The translations under genes were made by a program, and so were the position numbers. A stretch of DNA of 6,765 nt from positions 1 to 6,765 of the forward strand of contig CANGMO010000121.1 in NCBI GenBank assembly GCA_947454295.1, given 5' to 3'. The notes beneath the pieces are model-generated. The model ran no database searches and had not been told where the DNA came from. It saw only the letters and a program-made list of their open reading frames with translations. The stretch comes from Verrucomicrobiota bacterium. GTDB taxonomy: Bacteria; Verrucomicrobiota; Verrucomicrobiia; Limisphaerales; UBA9464. Shown piece by piece: positions 1-6,476 of this stretch; positions within the stretch are counted from its first letter, which is position 1, and each line of letters opens with the position of its first letter.

Positions 1-2
1 GA

Positions 3-2291
3 AGCAGCGCGGCCTTGATCGCAGGATGCCTCGTCGTGCGGGCCGCTGATGGACCGCGTGATCCCGCGGCGGAGCGCGCCACGTTTCATTTCGCGGATTC
101 GAATCTCGTCATTGAGTGCGTGGCGGCGGAGCCCCAGGTCTTCAGCCCGGTGGCCATGGCCTGGGACGAGCGGGGTCGCCTGTTCGTGGCAGAAATGCGC
201 GATTATCCGGAGTCGCCCACTGGCGGTTCGATCCGAATGCTGGAAGATCGCGACGGTGATGGACGCTACGAGTCGGCGACGGTGTTTGCCGAAGGTCTCC
301 CGTTTCCCAATTCGGTGCTTCCGTGGAATGGCGGCGTGCTGGTCACCGCCGCGCCCGATCTGTGGTTTCTGAAGGATGCCGATGGCGATGGGGTCGCGGA
401 GGAGCGTCGCGTCCTGTTCCGAGGCTTTGGAAAGGGGAATCAACAGCTGCGGGCCAACGGGCTTTTCTGGGGACTGGACGGCTGGGTGTATGGCGGCAAC
501 GGCCGCAGCGACGGTGAAATGCAATCCACGCTGTCCGGGGCCCCGCTGCCGCAGTCGCTGCGCGGACGCGATTTCCGGTTTCGTCCGGATACGGGGGCCA
601 TTGAGACACTCGCCGGACGCTGCCAGTTCGGGAACACCCGGGATGATTGGGGCAATCGCTTCCTTTCCTGGAACACGATTCCCATCCGCCATGAAGTCAT
701 CCCGGATGCCTATCTTACCCGCACGCCGCTGGTGGCCCGCCTGGCGGTGGATCCGCTCGCGGATCTGTTGCCACCCGGGGATCGGGGCGAAGTGTATCCC
801 CTCACGCCTCCGCCGCTGGTGTTCAACAACGAGTCGTTGAATCACTTCAACGCGCTCGCCGGACTTTCCATCTATCGCGGCAATGCTCTGGGGGCCGCTT
901 ATCGGGGCAATGCCTTCGTGGGCGAAAGCCTTCGCAATCTCGTGCATCGCCGCGTGTTGGTGCCCGACGGCCCGACCTTCCAGGCGGTGCGCGGGGAGAC
1001 CGGGAAGGAATTCCTCGCCAGTGACGATCCCTGGTTCCATCCGGTGCAGTTCGCGGCCGGACCCGATGGCGCGCTGTACATCGCGGATTTCTACCGCCGA
1101 TTCGTGGAGCATCCCGCGTGGGTGGCCCGCGACACACGAAACCGGGTGCGGTGGGAGGAGGGGAATCAGCATGGCCGCATCTGGCGGGTTCACCGGCGCG
1201 GGGAATCACGACGAGGTGCGTCGGGTTCGTTCAACAAATCCGTGGCGATTCCGGCACTGATCGCGGCGCTCGATACGGACAACGGGTGGCGTCGCGACAC
1301 CGCCCACCGGCTTCTGGTGGAGCGTCACGATCCCGCGAGTGTCGGCGTGCTGGAGGCGATGGCCCCCCGGCTGCACCTGCCCGAAGCTCGTGTGGCGGCC
1401 TTGGGTGCGTGGGCGGCGTTGTCGGGAAGCAATCCCCGCTGGCTGTTGACGCAATTGAACGATCCCGACGCCCGCGTACGGGCCCAGGCGGCGCGCATCG
1501 CGGCGGCGCAACTCTCGCTGATTGGCGCCGAGGATCAGGCGCGTGAACCGTGGCTCCCGCTGGTGCAGGGCCTCTTCTCGCGCGGACGACGTGGAGAGTC
1601 CGATCTTTCCGTTCTCCTGCAGATCGCGCTGGCGGTGGGGTTTCTGGATGACGTCGAGGGACGCGAGACCACGCTGCAGCAGATTGCGGATCGTTCGACG
1701 AATCGCTGGGTGCGTCTCGCGGCCGCCAGTGGATCGCAGCGTCCGGTGGCGGCTGGCTGGGTGCCGCCGGCCGCGGGGCGCCTGGTGCGTCTTCCGCCTC
1801 CGGTTGCGACCGACGCGGTGTCACGCGCTGCGGTGGTGGAGTCGTATCGCGCCGCCCTCTCCCTGACCGGTGACCCGCGCCGCGGGGCGGTCCATGTCGC
1901 GTCACGGTGCCTCGGGTGCCACTATCTTCAGGGACGCGGTCAACGGGTGGGGCCAGACCTGGCCGGCGCAGCCAGTCGTTCTTCCGAAACCCTGCTCACG
2001 GACATTCTGGATCCGAGCCGACAGGTTGCGCCGGACTATTCCACCTATGAAGTGACCCCAACCCATGGCGAACCGGTCATTGCCCTGATCTCCGGGGAGA
2101 CCGCTACGCGGGTCACCCTTCGGGCCGCGGGCGCCCAGGACACTTCGTTCGCGCGGTCCGAGATCCGGGAGATCCGTGCCACCGGCCGATCCCTCATGCC
2201 GGATGGACTGGAACAGGGGCTCACCCCACAGGACCTGGCCGACCTCCTTGCGTTTCTCCATGCTCCAAACGGAGAGTTATTTCAAAAATAA
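3..2291 (+). CDS. PVC-type beta-propeller / HEAT / cytochrome c (CxxCH) protein, 5' end cut by window edge
   Basis: This is a probable exported c-type haem protein of the Pirellula/Verrucomicrobium family (TIGR02604-like N-terminal and TIGR02603-like C-terminal domains). It is inferred to carry out periplasmic dehydrogenase or electron-transfer chemistry; its substrate is unknown. Residues are counted from the TTG at 15. Residues 24-395 form a beta-propeller resembling quinoprotein sugar dehydrogenases. It contains LFWGLDGWVYG (about 149-159), GPDGALYIADFYR (349-361) and two Ca-binding-like loops, DRDGDG (78-83) and DADGDG (121-126). Residues about 410-610 are helical, HEAT-like repeats (IPALIAAL at 412; DARVRAQAAR near 485). 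Residues about 615-758 are a cytochrome c domain with haem motif CLGCH (632-636) and a likely distal Met in SLMPDGL (Met728). The frame is open through base 3 and reads SSAALIAGCLVVRAADG, the tail of a signal sequence. The true start is therefore probably upstream, and TTG 15 is not a credible start. No canonical terminator follows the TAA. Confidence 0.9.
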   Translation, partial: SSAALIAGCLVVRAADGPRDPAAERATFHFADSNLVIECVAAEPQVFSPVAMAWDERGRLFVAEMRDYPESPTGGSIRMLEDRDGDGRYESATVFAEGLPFPNSVLPWNGGVLVTAAPDLWFLKDADGDGVAEERRVLFRGFGKGNQQLRANGLFWGLDGWVYGGNGRSDGEMQSTLSGAPLPQSLRGRDFRFRPDTGAIETLAGRCQFGNTRDDWGNRFLSWNTIPIRHEVIPDAYLTRTPLVARLAVDPLADLLPPGDRGEVYPLTPPPLVFNNESLNHFNALAGLSIYRGNALGAAYRGNAFVGESLRNLVHRRVLVPDGPTFQAVRGETGKEFLASDDPWFHPVQFAAGPDGALYIADFYRRFVEHPAWVARDTRNRVRWEEGNQHGRIWRVHRRGESRRGASGSFNKSVAIPALIAALDTDNGWRRDTAHRLLVERHDPASVGVLEAMAPRLHLPEARVAALGAWAALSGSNPRWLLTQLNDPDARVRAQAARIAAAQLSLIGAEDQAREPWLPLVQGLFSRGRRGESDLSVLLQIALAVGFLDDVEGRETTLQQIADRSTNRWVRLAAASGSQRPVAAGWVPPAAGRLVRLPPPVATDAVSRAAVVESYRAALSLTGDPRRGAVHVASRCLGCHYLQGRGQRVGPDLAGAASRSSETLLTDILDPSRQVAPDYSTYEVTPTHGEPVIALISGETATRVTLRAAGAQDTSFARSEIREIRATGRSLMPDGLEQGLTPQDLADLLAFLHAPNGELFQK

Positions 2292-2332
2292 GAGGGCGTT
2301 ATCGGAAACGAAATTGCACAAGGTGTAAGGGT

Positions 2333-2371
2333 TGATTCATGGCCAGCGTGGGGATTTGGGGCCATGCATCA
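2333..2371. repeat. Inverted repeat H1
   Basis: The left arm TGATTCATGGCC (2333-2344) pairs with GGCCATGCATCA (2360-2371) at 11 of 12 positions; the one mismatch is T2337 against C2367. The loop is 15 bases. No T-tract follows, so a standard intrinsic terminator for the cytochrome gene is not supported. It could still act as a 3'-end stabilising hairpin or as part of a structured leader. Confidence 0.6.
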
Positions 2372-2386
2372 TTAGGCCTTACCGGG

Positions 2387-2414
2387 TGGATCCCTGGTGA
2401 ATCTGCAGGGTCCA
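2387..2414. repeat. Inverted repeat H2
   Basis: TGGA (2387-2390), an unpaired T, then CCCTG (2392-2396) pair with CAGGG (2406-2410) and TCCA (2411-2414). This gives nine base pairs with a single-base bulge and a nine-base loop. Function is unknown. Confidence 0.5.
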
Positions 2415-2449
2415 TAATGGGAAGCGGGGGCCGGGGATGATTACCCGAG

Positions 2450-2501
2450 GGGTGACCGCATCTTTGCCATTTCGCCACAATCTAATGTGCGATCGTCACC
2501 C
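2450..2501. repeat. Inverted repeat H4, long bulged stem
   Basis: GGGTGACCGCA (2450-2460) pairs with TGCG (2488-2491) and, after a three-base ATC bulge, with GTCACCC (2495-2501). This makes an 11-base-pair stem enclosing a 27-base loop. A weaker four-base-pair hairpin (H3, CGGG 2432-2435 with CCCG 2444-2447) sits just upstream. A -10-like TCTAAT (2481-2486) lies in the H4 loop but has no -35 box at normal spacing. Confidence 0.55.
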
Positions 2502-2506
2502 AAAGT

Positions 2507-2536
2507 TTGACAAAGCTCCCCAATTTGGGGTTGTCT
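2507..2536 (+). promoter_or_regulatory. Possible sigma-70-type promoter of the PA14 protein gene
   Basis: A perfect -35 consensus TTGACA stands at 2507-2512. The best -10 candidate at usable spacing is TTGTCT (2531-2536, 18-base spacer), a poor match to TATAAT. The H5 dyad fills the spacer, which would suit repression by a bound protein. Because the -10 is weak, this is tentative; the real promoter could be elsewhere in 2292-2600. Confidence 0.25.
2509..2535. repeat. Inverted repeat H5 (dyad overlapping a TTGACA box)
   Basis: CCCCAA (2518-2523) and TTGGGG (2525-2530) form a perfect dyad around T2524. The flanking GACAA (2509-2513) and TTGTC (2531-2535) extend the complementarity on both sides, with an AGCT bulge on the left only. 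As RNA it could fold as a hairpin; as DNA it resembles an operator for a dimeric repressor. The sequence does not decide between these. Confidence 0.55.
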
Positions 2537-2583
2537 GCTTCTGTTTCCTCGATTCCTGAACGGCCTCCGGCCCACCCATCTCT

Positions 2584-2590
2584 AGGGGGA
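2584..2590 (+). promoter_or_regulatory. Purine-rich Shine-Dalgarno-like site before an alternative GTG start
   Basis: AGGGGGA lies four to five bases before GTG 2595, which is in frame with the large gene. It can pair with the 16S rRNA tail with one wobble. It supports possible initiation at 2595, giving 22 extra residues. It is not placed to serve ATG 2661, whose only nearby purine run is a weak GGAAAG at 2643-2648, 12 bases upstream. Confidence 0.3.
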
Positions 2591-2660
2591 ATTCGTGCGT
2601 GTGCATGGAATTCTGAGTGGGTTTGTCGTCGCTCTGGCGCTTGGAAAGCAACAGTCACCT

Positions 2661-5600
2661 ATGCGTAAACCCACCACTCAAAATCGGTCTCTGCAGATGG
2701 GGGCTCGGCTTGCTGCCGTGTCCTTCGCTGTCGCGGCCGCAGCGGCCCTCCACGCCGCGAACGTCACCGTCAGTGGGGTGCTCAAAGACCAGTTCTACAC
2801 GGGCGCCACGCGCGCCACCGTGGCGAACGGCACTGCGACCCTCACCAGCACCTCCGCGCTGAACGCGTTCGAAGCTCCTTCGAACATCGCTGACAATTAT
2901 GCTCAGTCGGTCAGCGGCTGGTTCACCCCTGCGTCCACCGGCAAGTACACCTTCCTCATCTCGGCTGACGATGATGCGGATTTGTACCTCTCCACCGACG
3001 CGACCCCGGCCAACAAGAAGCTGGTCGCTCAACAACCCTCCTGGGGCAACCCGCTGGAGTGGACGACTGCTGAAGGTGGCGGCGTCTCTTCGGGAGCCAA
3101 CTTCTCCCAGAAGCGCTCGGACACCTGGTCGCCCGACAGTGGCACCACGGTTCCCTATGCCACCGGCATCCAGCTCACCGCTGGCACCAAGTACTTCATC
3201 CAGGCGATCCATCACGAAGGCGGCGGCGGCGACAATCTCGCTGTGACTGCCATCAAGGTGGGTGGCGCCGAGCCCGCCAACGGGGATCACAGCGCCCTCA
3301 CCGGCAGCCTGATCTCCGCTGAATTCGCCAATCCGACCAAGCTGGCGATCAGCACGGATCCTGCGAACACCAAGGTGGCCGAGACCGCGATTGCAACGTT
3401 CACGGTTGGTCTGGACACCGACAGCGAGCTGTCTCCGACCTATCAGTGGCGTCGCAATGGTACTGACATCCCGGGTGCCACGCAGTCGAGCTATGCGTTC
3501 CAGACCGCGGCGTCCGACAACGGCGCCAAGTTCAGCGTGGTCGTCAAGACCCCCGCGCTGACCGGTCTCACGGTCCTCACCGCGACCAGCAAGGAAGCGA
3601 CCCTGACGGTTGACGCTGCTGTGGAACTCACGGGCTTCCTGAAGCACGAGTTCTTCAACAATGGCACCCGCGCCTCGGTTGAAGGTTCCACGGCCGGAGC
3701 TCCGACCTACACCGAACTTCTCTCGAAGTTCGAGACGGGCGTGAACTTCGCTGACAACTATGCCAACCGCATCAGCGGCTACTTCACCCCGGCGGCCACC
3801 GGCAAGTATAACTTCATCGTCGCTGGCGACGATGACTGCGACCTGTTCCTCTCGACCGACGCCGATCCGGCCAACAAGCGCCTGATCGCGCAGCAGCCGT
3901 CCTGGGGCAACAACCTCGAGTGGACCACCTACGAGGGAAACAAGGACGACGGTTCCGCCAATCAGACCCAGAAGAACTCCTCGACCTGGTCTCCTGACGG
4001 TGGCGCCACCACTCCGTTCTCCGCCGGCATTTCGCTGGTGAAGGGCACCAAGTACTACATCGAAGGCGTCCATCACGAAGGCGGCGGCGGCGACAACTTC
4101 GCGGCCACCTTCTACCTCAGCACCGACGCGGCCCCCGAGAACAACACCGCTTCGGCTCTGACCGGCGCAGTGGTCTCGACCAAGGTCCCGAAGGGTGAGA
4201 TCACCATCAGCCAGCAGCCCGCTGCGGTCAGCACCATCGAAGGCGTCACCGCGACCTTCTCGGTCAAGGCCACCGCGACTGGTGTTGTGAATCCGACCTT
4301 CCAGTGGCAGAGCGCCCCCGCGGGCGGCTCGTTTGCCAACATCACCGGTGCGACCGGCACAAGCTACACCACCCCGCTCCTGGCGCTTGCCGACAACGGA
4401 ACCAAGTTCCGCGTTGTCGTCACCGCTCCGGGCACCACGGTGAACAGCTCCGAGGTCCTCCTGACTGTTGCCAAGGACACCATTCCTCCCGCCGTGGTTT
4501 CGGTGGGCGCCCTCAAGAACTCCTCCGGCACGTTTGATGTCGGTGTGATCTTCGACGAGGCGCTCGACGTCGCCACCATCGTGAACGGCAACTTCACCCT
4601 CAGCGCCGGCACGGTGACGGGCGTGAAGTACATCGAGAACAGCAGCACCTCGTTCTCCCTGCAGCGCGGCGTGATCGTGACTGCTTCCGGCCTCACCGCT
4701 GGCAGCACCTACACCATCACCACCAAGAACATCAAGGACCTCAAGGGCAACGCCTCCTCGGCGGTGACCACGTCGTTCAAGGTGCAGTCCCTCACCTGGG
4801 TTGCGCTCGGTGATCCGGCGAACCACTTGTTCCCTGACTCCTCGATCGCCGTCGGCGACAACGGCGTGAACCTCCAGGCCGGTGGCAAGGGCTTCTGGAA
4901 CACCGAAGACGACGTCAACTTCGCCTATGAGCAGGTCACCGGCGACTTCGACAAGGTTGTCCAGGTTGAGCAGCAGGATGCCTCCTCCAACTGGGCGCGC
5001 GCCGGTCTGATGGTCCGTGAGACCCTCAATGCCGACAGCCGCTACCAGGCGGTCCACGCGGATCCGTATCCGCTGAAGTACGACGGCACTGCCTCCAACC
5101 AGCAGTATGAGACCAACCGCCGTCTCGGCACCGGTGGCGCGACCACCTCCAGCAATGGCGGTGGCACTCCGGTGTACCCCAATGTGTTCGTTCGCCTCCG
5201 CCGCGTCGGAAGCGTGATCCACATGTACCGCAGCAGCGATGCCGTCACCTGGACTGAACTCGGGTTCACCGACTTCGCCGCTGATGGCAACGGCGACGCC
5301 ACGGCGCTGCCTGCCACCATGTACGTGGGCCTCGTGTACGGCCCTGAACTGGGCAACATCGGCTCCGACGGTGACCCCGCCCGCCGGTTGTTCACCGCGC
5401 GTTTCCGCGGCTATAGCAACTACGCCCCCAACAAGGCTCCGGGAACCCAGACCTACTCCATCGGTGTGAACTTCGGTGACGACGACAACGGCCGCGGCGG
5501 CTCCATCGGTTGGACCGAAGTTGCCGGTGTGGACGCCGTCGCCCAGGCTCACTGGAATTCGCTGGCCGGAAACAACTCCGACAACAGCGGTCCGGTCACC

Positions 5601-6299
5601 GTCAAGGCTGACGCCAAGGGCGCCGTCACCGCCACCTCGACCACGGTTGCGTGGAGCGGTTCTGGCAACACCTGGGCCTCCACGGGCCGCGGTGAAGAGA
5701 ACAACACCTTCATCGGCTCCGATCGCGTGCTGATGACCGGCTACCTCGACACCGGCAACGCCACCACCACCCAGGTCACTGTCAGCGGACTGCCCACGCA
5801 GCTCACTGGTAGCAAGTATGACCTCGTGGTGTACACCCTCGGTGGTGTCGCCGGCCGCGGCGGCGCCTTCCGTGTCACCGATCTCGGTGGCAAGGTGCTG
5901 AGCGACTATGTGATCGCCATCGGACCCGCGAACCTGGGCAAGTTCCAGGAAGTCGTGAACAAGACCGCCGGAACTGCCACGGAAGGTAACTACATCGTGT
6001 TCCGTGGTCTGTCCTCCAAGGACGTGATCATCGAAGCGACCACCGAGAATGGTTTCGGCCAGAGCGGCACGCCTCGCGCGCCGATCGACGCCATCCAGTT
6101 CGTGTCGCCGACCGGTCTCCTCGACGCGGTGGCTGTGACCCCGACGATCTCGATCGATGCCACCGGCAAGATCACGTTCGCTGGCAAGCTGCAGTCCGCT
6201 TCCAACCCGGCTGGTCCTTGGACCGACGTCGCTGGTGCCACCAGCCCGACGACGGCTGACAAGACCAGCAGCGCGAAGTTCTATCGCGCCTCGAACTAA
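2661..6299 (+). CDS. Large secreted PA14 / Ig-like multidomain protein, function unknown
   Basis: This is a 1,212-residue exported protein, probably extracellular or on the cell surface. ATG 2661 is chosen because it yields a clean Sec signal peptide: basic residues 1-16, hydrophobic residues 17-30, cleavage near LHA/A (32-33). Domains in order are PA14 (39-215, with DDDADLYLSTD and HHEGGGGDN 184-192), Ig-like (about 225-318, YQW 261, SDNG 285), a second PA14 (325-502, HHEGGGGDN 471-479), Ig-like (513-605, FQW 547), an SbsA/Big_5-like Ig domain (606-708), and a DUF1349-like beta-sandwich (about 711-910; WARAGLMVRE 778-787, FVRLRRVG 843). These are followed by an unnamed domain (932-1150; GVNFG, DAIQFVSP) and the tail GPWTDV...FYRASN (1185-1212). 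I see no catalytic motif, LPXTG, PEP-CTERM or autotransporter barrel. PA14 and Ig modules suggest carbohydrate or surface binding, which is inference. No TTA, CTA or TCA codons occur, suggesting high expression. An intrinsic terminator follows 16 bases downstream. Confidence 0.9.
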   Translation: MRKPTTQNRSLQMGARLAAVSFAVAAAAALHAANVTVSGVLKDQFYTGATRATVANGTATLTSTSALNAFEAPSNIADNYAQSVSGWFTPASTGKYTFLISADDDADLYLSTDATPANKKLVAQQPSWGNPLEWTTAEGGGVSSGANFSQKRSDTWSPDSGTTVPYATGIQLTAGTKYFIQAIHHEGGGGDNLAVTAIKVGGAEPANGDHSALTGSLISAEFANPTKLAISTDPANTKVAETAIATFTVGLDTDSELSPTYQWRRNGTDIPGATQSSYAFQTAASDNGAKFSVVVKTPALTGLTVLTATSKEATLTVDAAVELTGFLKHEFFNNGTRASVEGSTAGAPTYTELLSKFETGVNFADNYANRISGYFTPAATGKYNFIVAGDDDCDLFLSTDADPANKRLIAQQPSWGNNLEWTTYEGNKDDGSANQTQKNSSTWSPDGGATTPFSAGISLVKGTKYYIEGVHHEGGGGDNFAATFYLSTDAAPENNTASALTGAVVSTKVPKGEITISQQPAAVSTIEGVTATFSVKATATGVVNPTFQWQSAPAGGSFANITGATGTSYTTPLLALADNGTKFRVVVTAPGTTVNSSEVLLTVAKDTIPPAVVSVGALKNSSGTFDVGVIFDEALDVATIVNGNFTLSAGTVTGVKYIENSSTSFSLQRGVIVTASGLTAGSTYTITTKNIKDLKGNASSAVTTSFKVQSLTWVALGDPANHLFPDSSIAVGDNGVNLQAGGKGFWNTEDDVNFAYEQVTGDFDKVVQVEQQDASSNWARAGLMVRETLNADSRYQAVHADPYPLKYDGTASNQQYETNRRLGTGGATTSSNGGGTPVYPNVFVRLRRVGSVIHMYRSSDAVTWTELGFTDFAADGNGDATALPATMYVGLVYGPELGNIGSDGDPARRLFTARFRGYSNYAPNKAPGTQTYSIGVNFGDDDNGRGGSIGWTEVAGVDAVAQAHWNSLAGNNSDNSGPVTVKADAKGAVTATSTTVAWSGSGNTWASTGRGEENNTFIGSDRVLMTGYLDTGNATTTQVTVSGLPTQLTGSKYDLVVYTLGGVAGRGGAFRVTDLGGKVLSDYVIAIGPANLGKFQEVVNKTAGTATEGNYIVFRGLSSKDVIIEATTENGFGQSGTPRAPIDAIQFVSPTGLLDAVAVTPTISIDATGKITFAGKLQSASNPAGPWTDVAGATSPTTADKTSSAKFYRASN
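2775..3305 (+). repeat. PA14 domain repeat, copy 1 (within the large CDS)
   Basis: This encodes residues 39-215, the first of two closely related PA14 units. Over residues 77-139 it is identical to copy 2 at 46 of 63 positions, counted by eye, and the core keeps a constant offset of 287 residues. A 27-base stretch at 3209-3235, spanning the HHEGGGGDN codons, is identical in DNA to 4070-4096. Confidence 0.85.
3633..4166 (+). repeat. PA14 domain repeat, copy 2 (within the large CDS)
   Basis: This encodes residues 325-502, the second PA14 unit. It keeps the hallmarks of copy 1: the ISGYFTPAATGKY strand, an acidic DDDCDLFLSTD loop, PANKRLIAQQPSWGN, and a GTKYYIEGVHHEGGGGDN end. Each PA14 copy is followed by an Ig-like domain, so the duplicated unit may have been PA14 plus Ig. 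Confidence 0.85.
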
Positions 6300-6315
6300 T
6301 CGAGCGCCGTAACAG

Positions 6316-6352
6316 GGAGGCCGGGCACTTAGCCCGGCCTCCTTTTTGTTTT
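6316..6352 (+). terminator. Rho-independent terminator of the PA14 protein gene
   Basis: GGAGGCCGGGC (6316-6326) pairs perfectly with GCCCGGCCTCC (6332-6342) in an 11-base-pair GC-rich stem with the five-base loop ACTTA. TTTTTGTTTT (6343-6352) follows at once. It starts 16 bases after the TAA at 6297-6299 and should end the transcript efficiently, separating this gene from the next one. Confidence 0.95.
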
Positions 6353-6383
6353 AAGAGGTCTTCTCGGGCACAGTGGTGGGCAG

Positions 6384-6476
6384 ATGAAGAGCTCGTCCGA
6401 CGCGGTATGGATGCGGCTTTCCGAGTTGAACCCGCCGGTCACCTCGCGTGACCCTTTTCCGACCCGCCCACCATGA
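6384..6476 (+). other. Candidate 30-codon upstream ORF coupled by ATGA overlap
   Basis: ATG 6384 opens a 30-codon frame ending at TGA 6474-6476, which overlaps the ATG (6473-6475) of the next gene as ATGA. The peptide begins MKSSSDAVWMRLSEL and ends in a proline-rich tail (DPFPTRPP). GGTGGG (6375-6380) lies three bases before the ATG, close for a ribosome site. The arrangement is typical of translational coupling, and the downstream ATG has no visible Shine-Dalgarno of its own. The ORF is short enough to be chance, and I recognise no family. Confidence 0.22.

Larger units (their letters stand above)
2292..2660. other. Intergenic region with tandem inverted repeats
   Basis: This 369-base spacer lies between the cytochrome gene and the large PA14 protein gene. 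I see no tRNA, no recognisable riboswitch class and no credible protein gene in it. It holds a run of inverted repeats from 2333 to 2535, a TTGACA box at 2507, and a purine-rich AGGGGGA at 2584-2590. It probably serves as the promoter and 5' leader of the downstream gene. That role is inferred from position, and no transcription start can be fixed from the sequence. Confidence 0.6.

Noticed and set aside
15..17. TTG 15 as the real start of the cytochrome gene
   Set aside because: The frame is open to the left edge and already reads as hydrophobic signal sequence (SSAAL). Starting here would leave no basic N-region, and no ribosome site is visible in the 14 bases before it.
1231..1905. A 224-codon minus-strand ORF within the cytochrome gene
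   Set aside because: Its product is rich in R and P with no recognisable motif, typical of an antisense shadow in GC-rich DNA. The opposite strand encodes conserved HEAT and cytochrome sequence.
2292..2310. Small hairpin CGTT-ATCGGA-AACG (2297-2310) as terminator of the cytochrome gene
   Set aside because: The stem is only four base pairs, not GC-rich, and no T-tract follows.
2333..2535. A c-di-GMP or cobalamin riboswitch
   Set aside because: I looked for the conserved core sequences of these classes and did not find them. The hairpins are kept as an unassigned structured region.
3209..3235. GGC-rich run as a possible microsatellite or phase-variable repeat
   Set aside because: Only four GGC units occur and they encode the GGGG of the conserved HHEGGGGDN motif. 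The same run is in copy 2, so it is constrained coding sequence rather than a slippage tract.
2655..5552. A 965-codon open frame on the minus strand opposite the large gene
   Set aside because: It is exactly in codon register with the sense gene, so it is open only because the sense gene never uses TTA, CTA or TCA. Its translation is a low-complexity mix of V, G, E, R and A with no domain, whereas the plus strand has clear PA14 and Ig motifs.
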